The translations under genes were made by a program, and so were the position numbers. The notes under the pieces are model-generated. The model saw nothing but the letters and a program-made list of their open reading frames with translations. It ran no database searches and had not been told where the DNA came from. A stretch of DNA of 64,000 nucleotides from Streptomyces chryseus (GTDB lineage Bacteria; Actinomycetota; Actinomycetes; Streptomycetales; Streptomycetaceae), in the NCBI RefSeq assembly GCF_014650755.1, contig NZ_BMVO01000005.1, positions 186,001 through 250,000 on the forward strand. Direction: 5' to 3'. How positions within the stretch are numbered: position 1 is the first letter of the stretch; each line of letters opens with the position of its first letter. Shown piece by piece: positions 1 to 8,744 of the stretch.

Positions 1-96
1 GCCCACCCTCACACGCGCGGCCCTCCCCGCACATCGGTACGGGGGCCTAGGACTTCCGCCGGACCCGGAGCCGTGCGTCGGCTCCGTCAGCCCCCG

Positions 97-579
97 TCAG
101 CCCCAGATCACCACGCCCACCCAGGTGCCGGTCACCAGCAGAGAGGCGAACAGCTGCACCAGCACCGGGTAGCCGACGGCGCGCATGACCGTACGGGTGG
201 AGGCCCAGCCACCGCCGTGGCTGCCGAGCCGGGCCCGCTCCACGCCGTAGATGCCCCCGACGAATCCCAGAACCGCGCCCACCACCGGCAGCAGGAAGAA
301 GCCGGCGATCCCGGCGATCCCGCCCACCATGAGCGTCCGCTGCGGCGCGCCGGACTCCTGGGGGCGGCGGGCCGGCAGCAGGGGTTTGAGCGCTTGGTCG
401 AGCAGCAGCAGGCCGGTCGCGCCGATCAGGACACCCCAGGCGAGCACCGTCTTGTCCTCCAGCGCCCACCACAGCACGGCCGCCCAGACGATCGCCTGCC
501 CCGGTACACCCGGCACGAGTACGCCGAGCAGGCCGAGCAGCATGACGAGGCCGACCAGAAGGAGCTGCCACACGCCCAT
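97..579 (-). CDS. DUF456 family membrane protein
   Basis: A 160-residue protein made almost entirely of hydrophobic segments. One or two helices lie within residues 1-45, a glycine-rich hairpin (GGIAGIAGFFLLPVVGAVLG) at about 87-106, and another helix at the C terminus. The Gly-rich membrane hairpin and overall length match the DUF456 family, whose biochemical role is unknown. It has an ATG start and no close co-directional partner. About 240 bp holding a direct repeat separate it from the regulator upstream. The first 96 bases of the window show no other coding signal. I infer an integral cytoplasmic-membrane protein and cannot assign a substrate. Confidence 0.85.
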   Translation of the reverse strand: MGVWQLLLVGLVMLLGLLGVLVPGVPGQAIVWAAVLWWALEDKTVLAWGVLIGATGLLLLDQALKPLLPARRPQESGAPQRTLMVGGIAGIAGFFLLPVVGAVLGFVGGIYGVERARLGSHGGGWASTRTVMRAVGYPVLVQLFASLLVTGTWVGVVIWG

Positions 580-730
580 CTGTCCAGGGTGCGCGCCTCA
601 CGCTGCGGCCGCAGGTCGGAGGCCGACGGGCGCAGCGTCGCGCCCGGGTGGCGTCGTGGTGCCGTGCCGGCCGCGTTTCCCGTGCTGGGGGGCGCGTCGA
701 GCGGGGTCGCGGCGCTGGGGGCGGTGCGCT

Positions 731-822
731 CGCCGTGGGCGGGGGCAGGCGGTTGTGGTGTGCGCCGGTGGGCCGCCCCTCGCCGTGGGGCAGGGGGGCA
801 GGCGGTTGTCGTGTGCGCCGGT
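731..822. repeat. Two-copy direct repeat of about 40 bp
   Basis: Positions 731-769 and 781-822 share a nearly identical stretch that begins CGCCGTGGG, continues through GCAGGCGGTTGT and ends GTGTGCGCCGGT. It lies immediately 3' of the minus-strand regulator gene, partly over its stop codon. Purine-rich 3' intergenic repeats of this type are common in Streptomyces. There is no perfect hairpin, so I do not call it a terminator. Confidence 0.6.
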
Positions 823-1805
823 CAGCGTCTGGACACCCAGCCGCGTTCGTACGCGTGCCAGCCGAGCTGGAGCCGCGTCGTCACGCCCGCCAGCTCCATC
901 AGGCCCTTCACCCGCCGCTGCACCGTCCGCAGACCCAGCTCCAGCTGCTTCGCCACGCTCGCGTCCGTCATCCCGGCCAGCAGCAGCGACAGCACCTGGA
1001 TGTCCGTGGCGTCCGGGCCCGGCAGGCCCTCCTCGGACACCGTGCCGTCCGCCGCGAGCCGCAGCGGGAGCGCGTCCCGCCACACCGCCTCGAACAGGCC
1101 CGTCAGCGACTCCAGCAGGCCGCTCGCGTGCACGACGAGGGCCGCCGGTTCCGCGCCCCGGGCCGTCAGCGGCACCATCGCCATGCTCCGGTCCGCGATC
1201 ACGAGCTTGGTCGGCACCCTCTCCGCCACCCGGACCTGCTCGTCGCGCCCCAGCGCCGCCGACAGCTCGACGAGTCCCGTGGGCGCGGTGAGCACCTCGC
1301 GTTCGAGCACCACCCGGTACGCCACGCCACGCGTCGCCGCCCGCTCCTCGGCCTCGTTGTCCATGCCGCTGATCGCGATCGGATGCCCCGTGACCAGCGC
1401 GCACACCTCCTTCGTGGCGCCGAGCTGGAGCTGCGCGAAGCGGTGCGCCACCGCGCTGACCCCCGTCACCACCTCGACCAGGTCGTGCACGGCGGGCTCG
1501 GCCGCCTCCGCCCGGTACTCCCGCGCCAGCAGCGCAGCCGTCAGCTCCGCCTGCTCCAGCTCGTGCCGCTGCTGGGTCAGCAGCGCACCGAGCGCGACCC
1601 CCGGCGGCGCGGCCACCCAGCGCCCCGTACGCGCCGACGACTGGGCCGCGAGCCCCTGCTGTTCCAGGCGGCGCAGCGCCCGTTCGGTGTCGGCCTCCGG
1701 CAGCGTCAGGCGGTGCGCGAGGTCGGGGACCTCCGCCGCGCCGAGCGCGACGAGCGCGCGGTACGTCGACTCCTGGGCCTCGTCGAGGCCTACGGCTCCC
1801 AGCAC
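822..1805 (-). CDS. TrmB/LuxR-type helix-turn-helix transcriptional regulator
   Basis: A 327-residue protein with a TrmB-like winged helix at the N terminus (LDEAQESTYRALVALG, then a two-helix arm distinguishing LEQQGL). The central sensor-like region of about 200 residues is divergent. A LuxR-type HTH sits near the C terminus (DIQVLSLLLAGMTDASVAKQ, then LGLRTVQRRVKGLMELAG). This TrmB-plus-LuxR layout is common for orphan Streptomyces regulators, often next to secreted or natural-product loci. I chose the GTG at 1805 because a strong GGAGGGGTGTGGAG purine tract precedes it. The frame stays open to 1886, but the extra residues are low-complexity Arg-rich. It is divergent from the PP2C-like gene; its targets are unknown. 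Confidence 0.85.
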   Translation of the reverse strand: MLGAVGLDEAQESTYRALVALGAAEVPDLAHRLTLPEADTERALRRLEQQGLAAQSSARTGRWVAAPPGVALGALLTQQRHELEQAELTAALLAREYRAEAAEPAVHDLVEVVTGVSAVAHRFAQLQLGATKEVCALVTGHPIAISGMDNEAEERAATRGVAYRVVLEREVLTAPTGLVELSAALGRDEQVRVAERVPTKLVIADRSMAMVPLTARGAEPAALVVHASGLLESLTGLFEAVWRDALPLRLAADGTVSEEGLPGPDATDIQVLSLLLAGMTDASVAKQLELGLRTVQRRVKGLMELAGVTTRLQLGWHAYERGWVSRR

Positions 1806-2156
1806 CCTCCACACCCCTCCCCGGACGCTTCGATCCCGTATCCGCACCCCGATCTTGCCCACTGGCTCGTGGCGGGAAGCGGCCACGGCGTAAATCCGCC
1901 GTACGCATCATCCCCGCACCACGGGTCACTCTGCCAATGTGGCGCCACAGCAGTATCAACAGCTCCCGAGGAAAGGGCTTTTGCGCCGTACTCCTCGGGA
2001 CCGTGCCGGTACGTCCGAGATCGCGCACGGCGTCGGGGCGGCGACCTCCACGGACTGTCCGCCGGGCGTCCCTCCCGTGGGGGGTGGGGCCGCCCGGCGG
2101 ACTTGTTTTTCCCGATGCCCCGTTTTCGTACGGCACTTGGGGTGGACAATAGGGGC
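1806..2156. other. Divergent intergenic promoter region
   Basis: About 350 bp separate the divergent regulator and PP2C-like genes. The stretch is locally A/T-richer than its surroundings, around 1950-1975 and 2100-2150 (TTGTTTTTC and CGTTTTCG). It presumably carries both promoters. I found no clear palindrome or hairpin and no credible small gene. Confidence 0.4.
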
Positions 2157-4019
2157 ATGAGCCAGCAGGGGGAGAGGCGCGCCACCAGCGAGGACGAGTG
2201 GTGGAACCGGCTGTACGACGACGAACCCGTCCCGGAACCGGCCCCCGCGCGGGGGGCCGACAGCGACGAGAGAGACGACACCGCCGACGCCGGTGACACC
2301 CTGGACGCCCGTTTCGAGTCGGCAGCGGTCGCATCGGCGCCGGCGCCGGCCGTTCCCTCCTCGGCGGACGAGCGCGACGCGGCCCCCGCGCCGCCGGGCC
2401 CGGAGGCGCCGGCCGCCCCGCCCCCGGTGGACGATCGCGCCGCACCGCCCGCGCCATCCACCCCACCGAAACCCCGGGGCTCCGGTCCCGGTCCCGCCGA
2501 CGCGCCGCCGTGGTGGGTGACGCACCTGCCCGCCACAGCACCGAAGCCCCCGCGGCACGCTCCACCGCCGCCCGCTGAACCCCCCACGGGGCCGGCCGAT
2601 TCCCGGCCCACGAGCGCCGCCCCGGCACCTTCCGCCTCCGCCGCCCCCGCATCCCCGGCAACCGCTCCGGAGCCGCCGCCGCCCGCGCCCGTGCCGCCGC
2701 CGCCCGCGCCCGTGCCGCCTCCGCCCGCGCCCGTGCGGCCTCCGCCACCGCCCGTGCGGCCGACGGCCGAAGCCCCGCACCGTGCCCCCTGGGAGGCTCC
2801 CGACATGTCCCAAGTGCCGCCGCCCCGGGACGAGTCCGAGCCCGCGTCGCCCGCCGCCCGGCGGCCGAAGCTCCCCCGGGCGCCCTGGCGCGGCGCCCGG
2901 ACCACCGGCTCCGTGCCGGCCCAGCCCTCGCACCCCACGCCCCCCGCGTCCACCGGCAGGACGGCGGACGGCGACAGCGGCGGCGACGAGGGCCGTGGTG
3001 GCCGGCCGGCGCCGCGTGTCGGATTCGTCGGAGACCGGCCGCCCACCTACGACGCCGAGCCCACGGCCCTGCCCGCCGCCGACCCGCACGAGCTCGGCGC
3101 GCTCGTCGCCGACACCGTGCTCGACGGCGCCCGGTACGGCACGTACACCCTGCGCGCCGCCTCCGTGCGCGGCGACTCCGCCCGCTACCGCGGCGAACCC
3201 CGCCGCGACTCCCTGCTCACCGCCCGCTTCGGCCGCGGCGAGGACGCGCTCGTCCTGGTCGCGGTGGCCGGCGGGGCCCGCGCCGCCGGGAGCGCGCACC
3301 TGGCCGCCGCCGACGCCTGCCGATGGATCGGCGAAGCCGTCGGCCGCAGCCAGGCACGCCTCGCCGACGACATAAGGGCGGGTCGCCGGGGCGACCTCAA
3401 GTCCGGTCTGCACCGCCTCACCGACCGCGGCTACGGCAGGCTGCGCGCCCGCGCGTCCGAACTCGGCCTCAACCCCGAGGAGTACACGGTGAGTCTGCGC
3501 TGCCTGCTCCTGCCCGCCGACCCCCAGTGCCGTACCCGGGTCTTCTTCGGCATCGGCGGCGGCGGCCTGTTCCGGCTGCGCGGCGGCGTCTGGCAGGACA
3601 TCGAGCCCGCCGTGCCCGAGCCCGCGGCCGTCACCGGCGCGCCCGTCGTCGGGTTCGGCTCGCCCCCGGCCCACCCGGCCGGCGGCTTGGGATCGGTCCC
3701 GTCCGAGACCCCCGAGGGCGACCGCCTCACCATGGACCTCGGCATCCCGACCCCGCCGTCCCCGTACGTCGCGAGCGCCCCGCCGCCCGCCGAGCCCTTC
3801 CGCTTCCGGGCGTCCGTCGCCCGCCCGGGTGACACCCTGCTCCTGTGCGGCGGCGGCCTCGCCGATCCGCTGCGCGGCGAGCCCGCGCTCGCCGAGGAAC
3901 TGGCCGGACGCTGGGCCGGAGCCGAACCGCCCGGCCTCGCCGAGTACCTCGCGGACACCTGCCTGAGGGTGAAGGGGTACGCCGACGACCGTACGGCGGT
4001 GGCGGTCTGGGAGGCGTAA
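2157..4019 (+). CDS. PP2C-like domain protein with long Pro-rich N terminus
   Basis: A 620-residue protein. Roughly residues 1-300 are Pro/Ala/Glu-rich and probably disordered, with PPAPVPPP-type repeats near 185-200. Residues about 310-620 have the spacing of a PP2C-type phosphatase domain: RGDSARYRGEPRRD, ALVLVAVAGG, and a late GDTLLLCGGGL. In active PP2Cs the corresponding motifs read ADG and SDG and supply metal-binding aspartates. Here both Asp positions are Gly, so the domain may bind phosphoproteins without hydrolysing them. I chose the ATG at 2157 because the open frame upstream has biased, non-conserved composition and starts inside the opposite-strand regulator. It is monocistronic; poxB follows after about 90 bp. 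Confidence 0.8.
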   Translation: MSQQGERRATSEDEWWNRLYDDEPVPEPAPARGADSDERDDTADAGDTLDARFESAAVASAPAPAVPSSADERDAAPAPPGPEAPAAPPPVDDRAAPPAPSTPPKPRGSGPGPADAPPWWVTHLPATAPKPPRHAPPPPAEPPTGPADSRPTSAAPAPSASAAPASPATAPEPPPPAPVPPPPAPVPPPPAPVRPPPPPVRPTAEAPHRAPWEAPDMSQVPPPRDESEPASPAARRPKLPRAPWRGARTTGSVPAQPSHPTPPASTGRTADGDSGGDEGRGGRPAPRVGFVGDRPPTYDAEPTALPAADPHELGALVADTVLDGARYGTYTLRAASVRGDSARYRGEPRRDSLLTARFGRGEDALVLVAVAGGARAAGSAHLAAADACRWIGEAVGRSQARLADDIRAGRRGDLKSGLHRLTDRGYGRLRARASELGLNPEEYTVSLRCLLLPADPQCRTRVFFGIGGGGLFRLRGGVWQDIEPAVPEPAAVTGAPVVGFGSPPAHPAGGLGSVPSETPEGDRLTMDLGIPTPPSPYVASAPPPAEPFRFRASVARPGDTLLLCGGGLADPLRGEPALAEELAGRWAGAEPPGLAEYLADTCLRVKGYADDRTAVAVWEA

Positions 4020-4110
4020 CGGTGCACCGCGTGGGTTGATGGACTCGGCACCGCACGGCGCGGCACCGTGCGCGACCGGCCGACCGTCTCCCGAAAGGCG
4101 TGCGCATCCC

Positions 4111-5859
4111 ATGGCCAAGCAGAAGGTGGCGGAGCAGTTCGTCGACATGCTCGTGAAGGCCGGGGTGCAACGCCTCTACGGTGTCGTCGGCGACAGCCTC
4201 AACCCCGTCGTCCACGCGATCCGCCGCACCCCCGGCATCGACTGGATCCAGGTCCGGCACGAGGAGGTCGCCGCCTTCGCCGCCGGCGCGGAAGCGCAGA
4301 TCACCGGCAGCCTCGCCGCCTGCGCGGGCTCCTGCGGCCCCGGCAACCTGCACCTCATCAACGGCCTGTACGACGCGCACCGCTCCATGGCTCCGGTCCT
4401 CGCCCTCGCCTCGCACATCCCGTCCGGCGAGATCGGCCTCGGATACTTCCAGGAGACCCACCCCGACCAGCTGTTCCGCGAGTGCAGCCACTACTGCGAG
4501 CTGATCTCCAGCCCCCGGCAGATGCCGCGCGTGCTCCAGACCGCCATCCAGAACGCCGTCGGCCGCAGCGGCGTCAGCGTGGTGGCCCTGCCCGGCGACA
4601 TCGCGTCCGAGACGGTGTCGGAACGCGCGGGCGAGCACGCGCTCGTCGCGTCGCGCCCCGTCGTACGCCCCGGGGAGGCGGAGCTGGAGAAGCTCGCCCG
4701 CATGGTCGACGAGGCCAAGCGCGTCACGCTCTTCTGCGGCAGCGGCACGGCGGGCGCCCACGCGCAGGTGATGCAGTTCGCGGAGCGCGTGAAGTCCCCC
4801 GTCGGGCACGCGCTGCGCGGCAAGCAGTGGATCCAGTACGACAACCAGTACGACGTCGGGATGAGCGGACTGCTCGGCTACGGCGCGGCGTACGAGGCCA
4901 CCCACGAGTGCGACCTGCTGATCCTGCTCGGCACCGACTTCCCGTACTACGACTTCCTGCCCCACGACGGCGACGTGAAGATCGTGCAGGTCGACGTGCG
5001 GCCCGAACGCCTCGGCCGCCGCTCCAAGCTGGACCTCGCCGTCTGGGGCGACGTACGTGAGACCCTGACGTGTCTGACGCCGCGCGTGAAGGCCAAGTCG
5101 GACCGCAAGTTCCTCGACCGGATGCTGAAGAAGCACGCCGACGCGCTCGAAGGAGTGGTGAAGGCCTACACCCGCAAGGTCGAGAAGCGAGTGCCGATCC
5201 ACCCCGAGTACGTCGCCTCCGTCCTGGACGAACTGGCCGACGACGACGCCGTGTTCACGGTCGACACCGGCATGAACAACGTCTGGGCCGCCCGCTACAT
5301 CACCCCCAACGGGCGCCGCAGCATCATCGGCTCCTTCACCCACGGCTCGATGGCCAACGCCATGCCGCAGGCGATCGGCGCCCAGTTCACCGACCGGGAC
5401 CGCCAGGTGATCGCGATGTCCGGCGACGGCGGCTTCAGCATGCTGATGGGCGACTTCCTCACCCTCGTGCAGCACGGCCTGCCGGTGAAGGTCGTCGTCT
5501 TCAACAACTCCTCCCTCGGCATGGTGGAGCTGGAGATGCTGGTGGACGGCCTGCCGTCGTTCGGTACGGCGAACAAGAACCCGGACTTCGCGGCGGTCGC
5601 CCGCGCCTGCGGGGCGTACGGCGTACGGGTGGAGAAGCCGAAGCAGCTGGCCGGGGCCCTCAAGGACGCGTTCAAGCGCAAGGGCCCGGCCCTCGTGGAC
5701 GTCGTCACCGACCCGAACGCCCTGTCGATCCCGCCGAAGATCCGCGCCGAGATGGTCAGCGGCTTCGCCCTGTCGGCGAGCAGGATCGTGCTGGACGGCG
5801 GCGTGGGGCGGATGCTCCAGATGGCCCGCTCGAACCTGCGCAACGTGCCGAGGCCGTAG
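4111..5859 (+). CDS. poxB: Thiamine-dependent pyruvate oxidase/dehydrogenase, PoxB-like
   Basis: A 582-residue ThDP enzyme with the usual three domains. The N-terminal PYR domain contains the catalytic Glu in RHEEVAAFAAG. A central FAD/nucleotide-binding domain follows, and the C-terminal PP domain carries the GDGGFSM...FNNSSLGM ThDP motif. The QTHPDQLFRECSHYCE region and overall length fit PoxB-type pyruvate:quinone oxidoreductases better than acetolactate synthase, which would normally sit beside a small subunit. The expected reaction is oxidative decarboxylation of pyruvate to acetate and CO2 at the membrane. The ATG at 4111 follows CCGAAAGG at a good distance; an upstream in-frame ATG at 4036 lacks such a site. 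The exact substrate is inferred from the family. Confidence 0.88.
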   Translation: MAKQKVAEQFVDMLVKAGVQRLYGVVGDSLNPVVHAIRRTPGIDWIQVRHEEVAAFAAGAEAQITGSLAACAGSCGPGNLHLINGLYDAHRSMAPVLALASHIPSGEIGLGYFQETHPDQLFRECSHYCELISSPRQMPRVLQTAIQNAVGRSGVSVVALPGDIASETVSERAGEHALVASRPVVRPGEAELEKLARMVDEAKRVTLFCGSGTAGAHAQVMQFAERVKSPVGHALRGKQWIQYDNQYDVGMSGLLGYGAAYEATHECDLLILLGTDFPYYDFLPHDGDVKIVQVDVRPERLGRRSKLDLAVWGDVRETLTCLTPRVKAKSDRKFLDRMLKKHADALEGVVKAYTRKVEKRVPIHPEYVASVLDELADDDAVFTVDTGMNNVWAARYITPNGRRSIIGSFTHGSMANAMPQAIGAQFTDRDRQVIAMSGDGGFSMLMGDFLTLVQHGLPVKVVVFNNSSLGMVELEMLVDGLPSFGTANKNPDFAAVARACGAYGVRVEKPKQLAGALKDAFKRKGPALVDVVTDPNALSIPPKIRAEMVSGFALSASRIVLDGGVGRMLQMARSNLRNVPRP

Positions 5860-5970
5860 CTCCGTACGAGTGGAATGCGGAGCCGGGGCGGGCCGGACGC
5901 GGCGTGTCGCGGAAGGTCTCACGACAAGCGACTGCTATCACCCCAGCCACCGAAAGGGCCTGTGACGCGC

Positions 5971-6747
5971 ATGTTCCCGCGCTTGTCTTTCCCACGCCGC
6001 GTCCGCCGCGGCCGTATCTCCGCCGCCGTCGCGGCCGTCGTCGTCATCGCCACGCCCGCCGCGATCGCCGGCCTGCCGGACGCGGTCACCTCGGTGCTGG
6101 GCGCCACCGGCGGCCCGGAGGCCGGGAAGGCCCCCCGGGCCGAGGCGGGCGCACCGGCGCCCGGCACCCCGGTCAGGGCGGGGTTGCTGAGGCTGGAACT
6201 CGGCGCGGCGCTCGCGCCGACGGGGCACGGCGTCGCCGTGGCGCCCGTCACCGGCGCGGCCCAGCCGGCCCCGGGCGTGGTCGCCCTCACGGCCCGTAAG
6301 GGCAGCCGCTTCGTGCACGGCGGCGGGAAGCCGCTGGGCGGCAAGGTGGTCCTCGACGGCGGCGTACGGCTGTCGAAGGGCGACCGGTCCGTCGTCATCG
6401 TCAAGGACTTCACCGTCGACCTGCGGACGCACGTCGTCACCGCCACGGTCGGCGGGGGCAGGCCCGGCACGCGGCTCGGCGTACTGCGCGACACCACGAC
6501 CCGGCTCCTGCCGCGCGCCACGCAGAAGGACGCGAACATCGCGATCGGCGGGCGGCTCGTGTTCGACGGGGCGGCGGGGGAGCGGATCGACGCGGGACTC
6601 GGAGCACCGGTGTTCGGCGGTGCCGGTACGGGCGGCGCGACCGGCGTCGGCGCGACGTTCGAGGCCGGCGCGGACCTGGACGTCGACCTCGCCCGCGCGC
6701 TCGGCCTGGACGACGAACTGGGTCTGGAGCCCCGCCCCGCCCGGTAG
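5971..6747 (+). CDS. Secreted hypothetical protein
   Basis: A 258-residue protein with a classical export signal: Arg-rich n-region (RRVRRGR), hydrophobic h-region (ISAAVAAVVVIATPAAIAGL), and an Ala/Gly/Pro-rich mature start. The mature part is predicted beta-rich, with repeated short strands such as GGKVVLDGGVRL, SVVIVKDFTVDL and HVVTATVGGG. That pattern faintly recalls HtaA-like haem-binding domains, but I cannot confirm the family. It has no cysteines and no membrane anchor. The start is either ATG 5971 or GTG 5962. The shared AAAGGG sequence is rather far from the ATG and rather close to the GTG. No operon partner is visible. Confidence 0.7.
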   Translation: MFPRLSFPRRVRRGRISAAVAAVVVIATPAAIAGLPDAVTSVLGATGGPEAGKAPRAEAGAPAPGTPVRAGLLRLELGAALAPTGHGVAVAPVTGAAQPAPGVVALTARKGSRFVHGGGKPLGGKVVLDGGVRLSKGDRSVVIVKDFTVDLRTHVVTATVGGGRPGTRLGVLRDTTTRLLPRATQKDANIAIGGRLVFDGAAGERIDAGLGAPVFGGAGTGGATGVGATFEAGADLDVDLARALGLDDELGLEPRPAR

Positions 6748-6950
6748 GCCGGGACGGGCGGGGGGACGTCGCGTACGGCGGATCCGGCAGCCGGCACTCC
6801 TCGGACCGGCCGACCCCGGCCGGTCGGCGGGCATCCGCTCAGATCCGGATATTCCCCCAACACCGGTTAATTGACTAATGGACATGAGTGCCATTGCGCG
6901 TTCGGGGCATGCATCCCGTGAACCAGTTCGAGAGGAAGGGCCGATTCAGC

Positions 6951-7460
6951 GTGCGGGTGGGGGCGATGACAGGGCAACAGGCGGGCGGGCGAGGCACGGC
7001 CGCGCGAGGGCCGTCCGGGGCGGCGGCGGGAACGGCGGGGGAGGGGGAGACGAGCGACGAGGGGGCATTCATTCAGCTGCGGCGCAGACTGGGGCACGCG
7101 GATCTCACAGCGGTCCCGGAGATACGGCGCGCTCTGCGCGAACTCCTGCGGCACCGGGCGGAACAGACCTGCACGGACGTCGCCGAGCTGCTGACCACCG
7201 AGTTGGTGACCAATGCCCTCGTGCACACCGATCACGACGCCGAGATCACGGCCACCGTGGGCGCCTCCAGGCTCCGCGTGGAGGTACGGGACTTCGCCGC
7301 CGACCACCCGCAGCTGCGCTTACCGGTCGCCGACGACGGTACGCACGGCAGGGGCCTCGTGCTGGTGCAGGCACTCGCGGACGCCTGGGGCGTCCGAGCT
7401 CAGGGCGTAGGGAAATCGGTCTGGTTCGAACTCGACGTGGACGGCGGCGGACCGGAGTGA
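6951..7460 (+). CDS. ATP-binding anti-sigma-factor-like protein (RsbW/SpoIIAB-type HATPase)
   Basis: About 169 residues. A 40-residue Gly/Ala-rich tail precedes a compact HATPase_c domain with the N-box (LLTTELVTNALVHT), the G1 box (VEVRDFAADHPQ) and the G2 motif (HGRGLVLVQALADAWGV). Streptomyces encode dozens of such single-domain ATPases, acting as anti-sigma kinases or partners of BldG-like antagonists. No antagonist or sigma gene is adjacent here. I prefer the GTG at 6951 because AGAGGAAGGG precedes it by ten bases; in-frame ATGs at 6888, 6909 and 6966 are alternatives. A TTGACT at 6871-6876 could be a -35 element, but I see no good -10. Confidence 0.82.
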   Translation: MRVGAMTGQQAGGRGTAARGPSGAAAGTAGEGETSDEGAFIQLRRRLGHADLTAVPEIRRALRELLRHRAEQTCTDVAELLTTELVTNALVHTDHDAEITATVGASRLRVEVRDFAADHPQLRLPVADDGTHGRGLVLVQALADAWGVRAQGVGKSVWFELDVDGGGPE

Positions 7461-7496
7461 CTCCCCGGTCCGCCGCCGCCCGTACGACCCCGCCGC

Positions 7497-8552
7497 TCAG
7501 CCGAACTGCTGCTCAAGATCCTTGAGTTTGCGTTCGAGCGAGTCGAGTCGTGGCAGGGCCTGGGTGTCGTCCTCGGCGGTGAGGTCGACGGTCGTCACGG
7601 CCTCAGAGCCTCTCACGGCCTGAAGGGATGGCCTTTGTCGATGCGGCAGCTGTCCGGGTTCCGCTATGGCGGGCTCCGCGACCGCCTGCGGCGGTGCGGA
7701 GCCCGAACCGGGAGCGAGCGCCGACACCTCGACGACCTGCCGGCCGCCACGACCGCGGCCCCAGGCCCGGTGCTGCCGGTTGATGGCCTTCAACTGGGCG
7801 CGTTCCAGCTTCTGGTGGTCGCGTCGGCGGATACGGTTCTGCTCCTTCTCGCGCCTGTCCTCCCGTACTTCCTCGACCGCCTCGTCCAGCGTGCGCACGC
7901 CCTCCAGGAGCATCAGCGACCACGCGCCGAAGGTCTCCCGCGGGGCCCTCAGCCACCGTACGATCCGGATCTGCGGCAGCGGCCGGGGCACCAGCCCCTG
8001 CTCGCGCAGCGCCGCCCTGCGGGTCTGCTTCAGCGCCCGGTCGAACAGCACCGCGGCGGAGAGCGACATGCCGGCGAAGAACTGCGGGGCGCCGTCGTGG
8101 CCGAGGCCCCGGGGCGCGTGCACCCAGTTGAACCAGGCGGCGGCTCCCGCGAACGTCCACACCAGCAGACGTGATCCGAGCGCCGCGTCGCCGTGGCTGG
8201 CCTCGCGCACCGCGAGCACCGAGCAGAACATGGCGGCGCCGTCGAGGCCGAACGGGACGAGGTACTCCCAGCCGCCGGAGAGGCTGAGGTTTTGCCGGCC
8301 GAAGCCGACCAGGCCGTGGAAGGAGAGCGCGGCGGCGACCGCCGCGCAGCAGAAGAGCAGAACGTACGAAGCGGTCCCGTAGATCGCTTCCTTGCGCCTG
8401 CGGCGCTCCTCCGTGCGTTCCCAGGAGTCGTCGGATGCGGGCTTGCCACCGGCGCGCTTGCCGCGCGCGAGCACCGCAACCGCCGCCAGGACCCCCGCGA
8501 GCATCACGCCGCCCGGAAGCAGCCAGTCCAGCGATATGTCGGTCAGTCTCAT
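7497..8552 (-). CDS. DUF2637 membrane protein
   Basis: A 351-residue protein with an N-terminal anchor (LLPGGVMLAGVLAAVAVLA), a charged segment (EERRRRKEAIYGTASY) and three more hydrophobic segments between about residues 65 and 170. The C-terminal half is soluble, highly charged and probably helical (EAVEEVREDRREKEQNRIRR), ending in a short coiled-coil-like LERKLKDLEQQ. The membrane part matches DUF2637, related to the SpdB/Spd proteins of Streptomyces conjugative elements but also found as chromosomal genes. Nothing else nearby looks conjugative. ATG 8552 follows AAGGGA by seven bases; an open extension to 8660 lacks such a site. Function is unknown. Confidence 0.85.
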   Translation of the reverse strand: MRLTDISLDWLLPGGVMLAGVLAAVAVLARGKRAGGKPASDDSWERTEERRRRKEAIYGTASYVLLFCCAAVAAALSFHGLVGFGRQNLSLSGGWEYLVPFGLDGAAMFCSVLAVREASHGDAALGSRLLVWTFAGAAAWFNWVHAPRGLGHDGAPQFFAGMSLSAAVLFDRALKQTRRAALREQGLVPRPLPQIRIVRWLRAPRETFGAWSLMLLEGVRTLDEAVEEVREDRREKEQNRIRRRDHQKLERAQLKAINRQHRAWGRGRGGRQVVEVSALAPGSGSAPPQAVAEPAIAEPGQLPHRQRPSLQAVRGSEAVTTVDLTAEDDTQALPRLDSLERKLKDLEQQFG

Positions 8553-8744
8553 TGCGGTGTCCCTTGCATCGCGGTAGGCGTTCGGGCGCCATATTGGCGG
8601 AAGGCAAGTGGCCCGAAGAGGCTTTCGGGGCAAGAGGACGCCAAGGGAGTGCCAGGGCACGCGAATAGGTGCGATCTGGTCGAACCACCGTACGGATGAG
8701 GGGTGTTGAGTTCGATTGATGCCACCTGATCGGGTGGCGTGCCG

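Noticed and set aside
731..822. Possible mobile-element terminal repeats
   Set aside because: The two copies are direct, adjacent and enclose only 11 bp; no transposase is nearby.
648..2156. Upstream extension of the PP2C-like frame
   Set aside because: It runs antisense through the TrmB/LuxR-type regulator gene, is Arg/Gln/His-rich and lacks conserved residues.
8553..8744. Conjugation/integration module suggested by the DUF2637 (Spd-like) protein
   Set aside because: No tra, rep, integrase, att repeat or tRNA gene is present around it.
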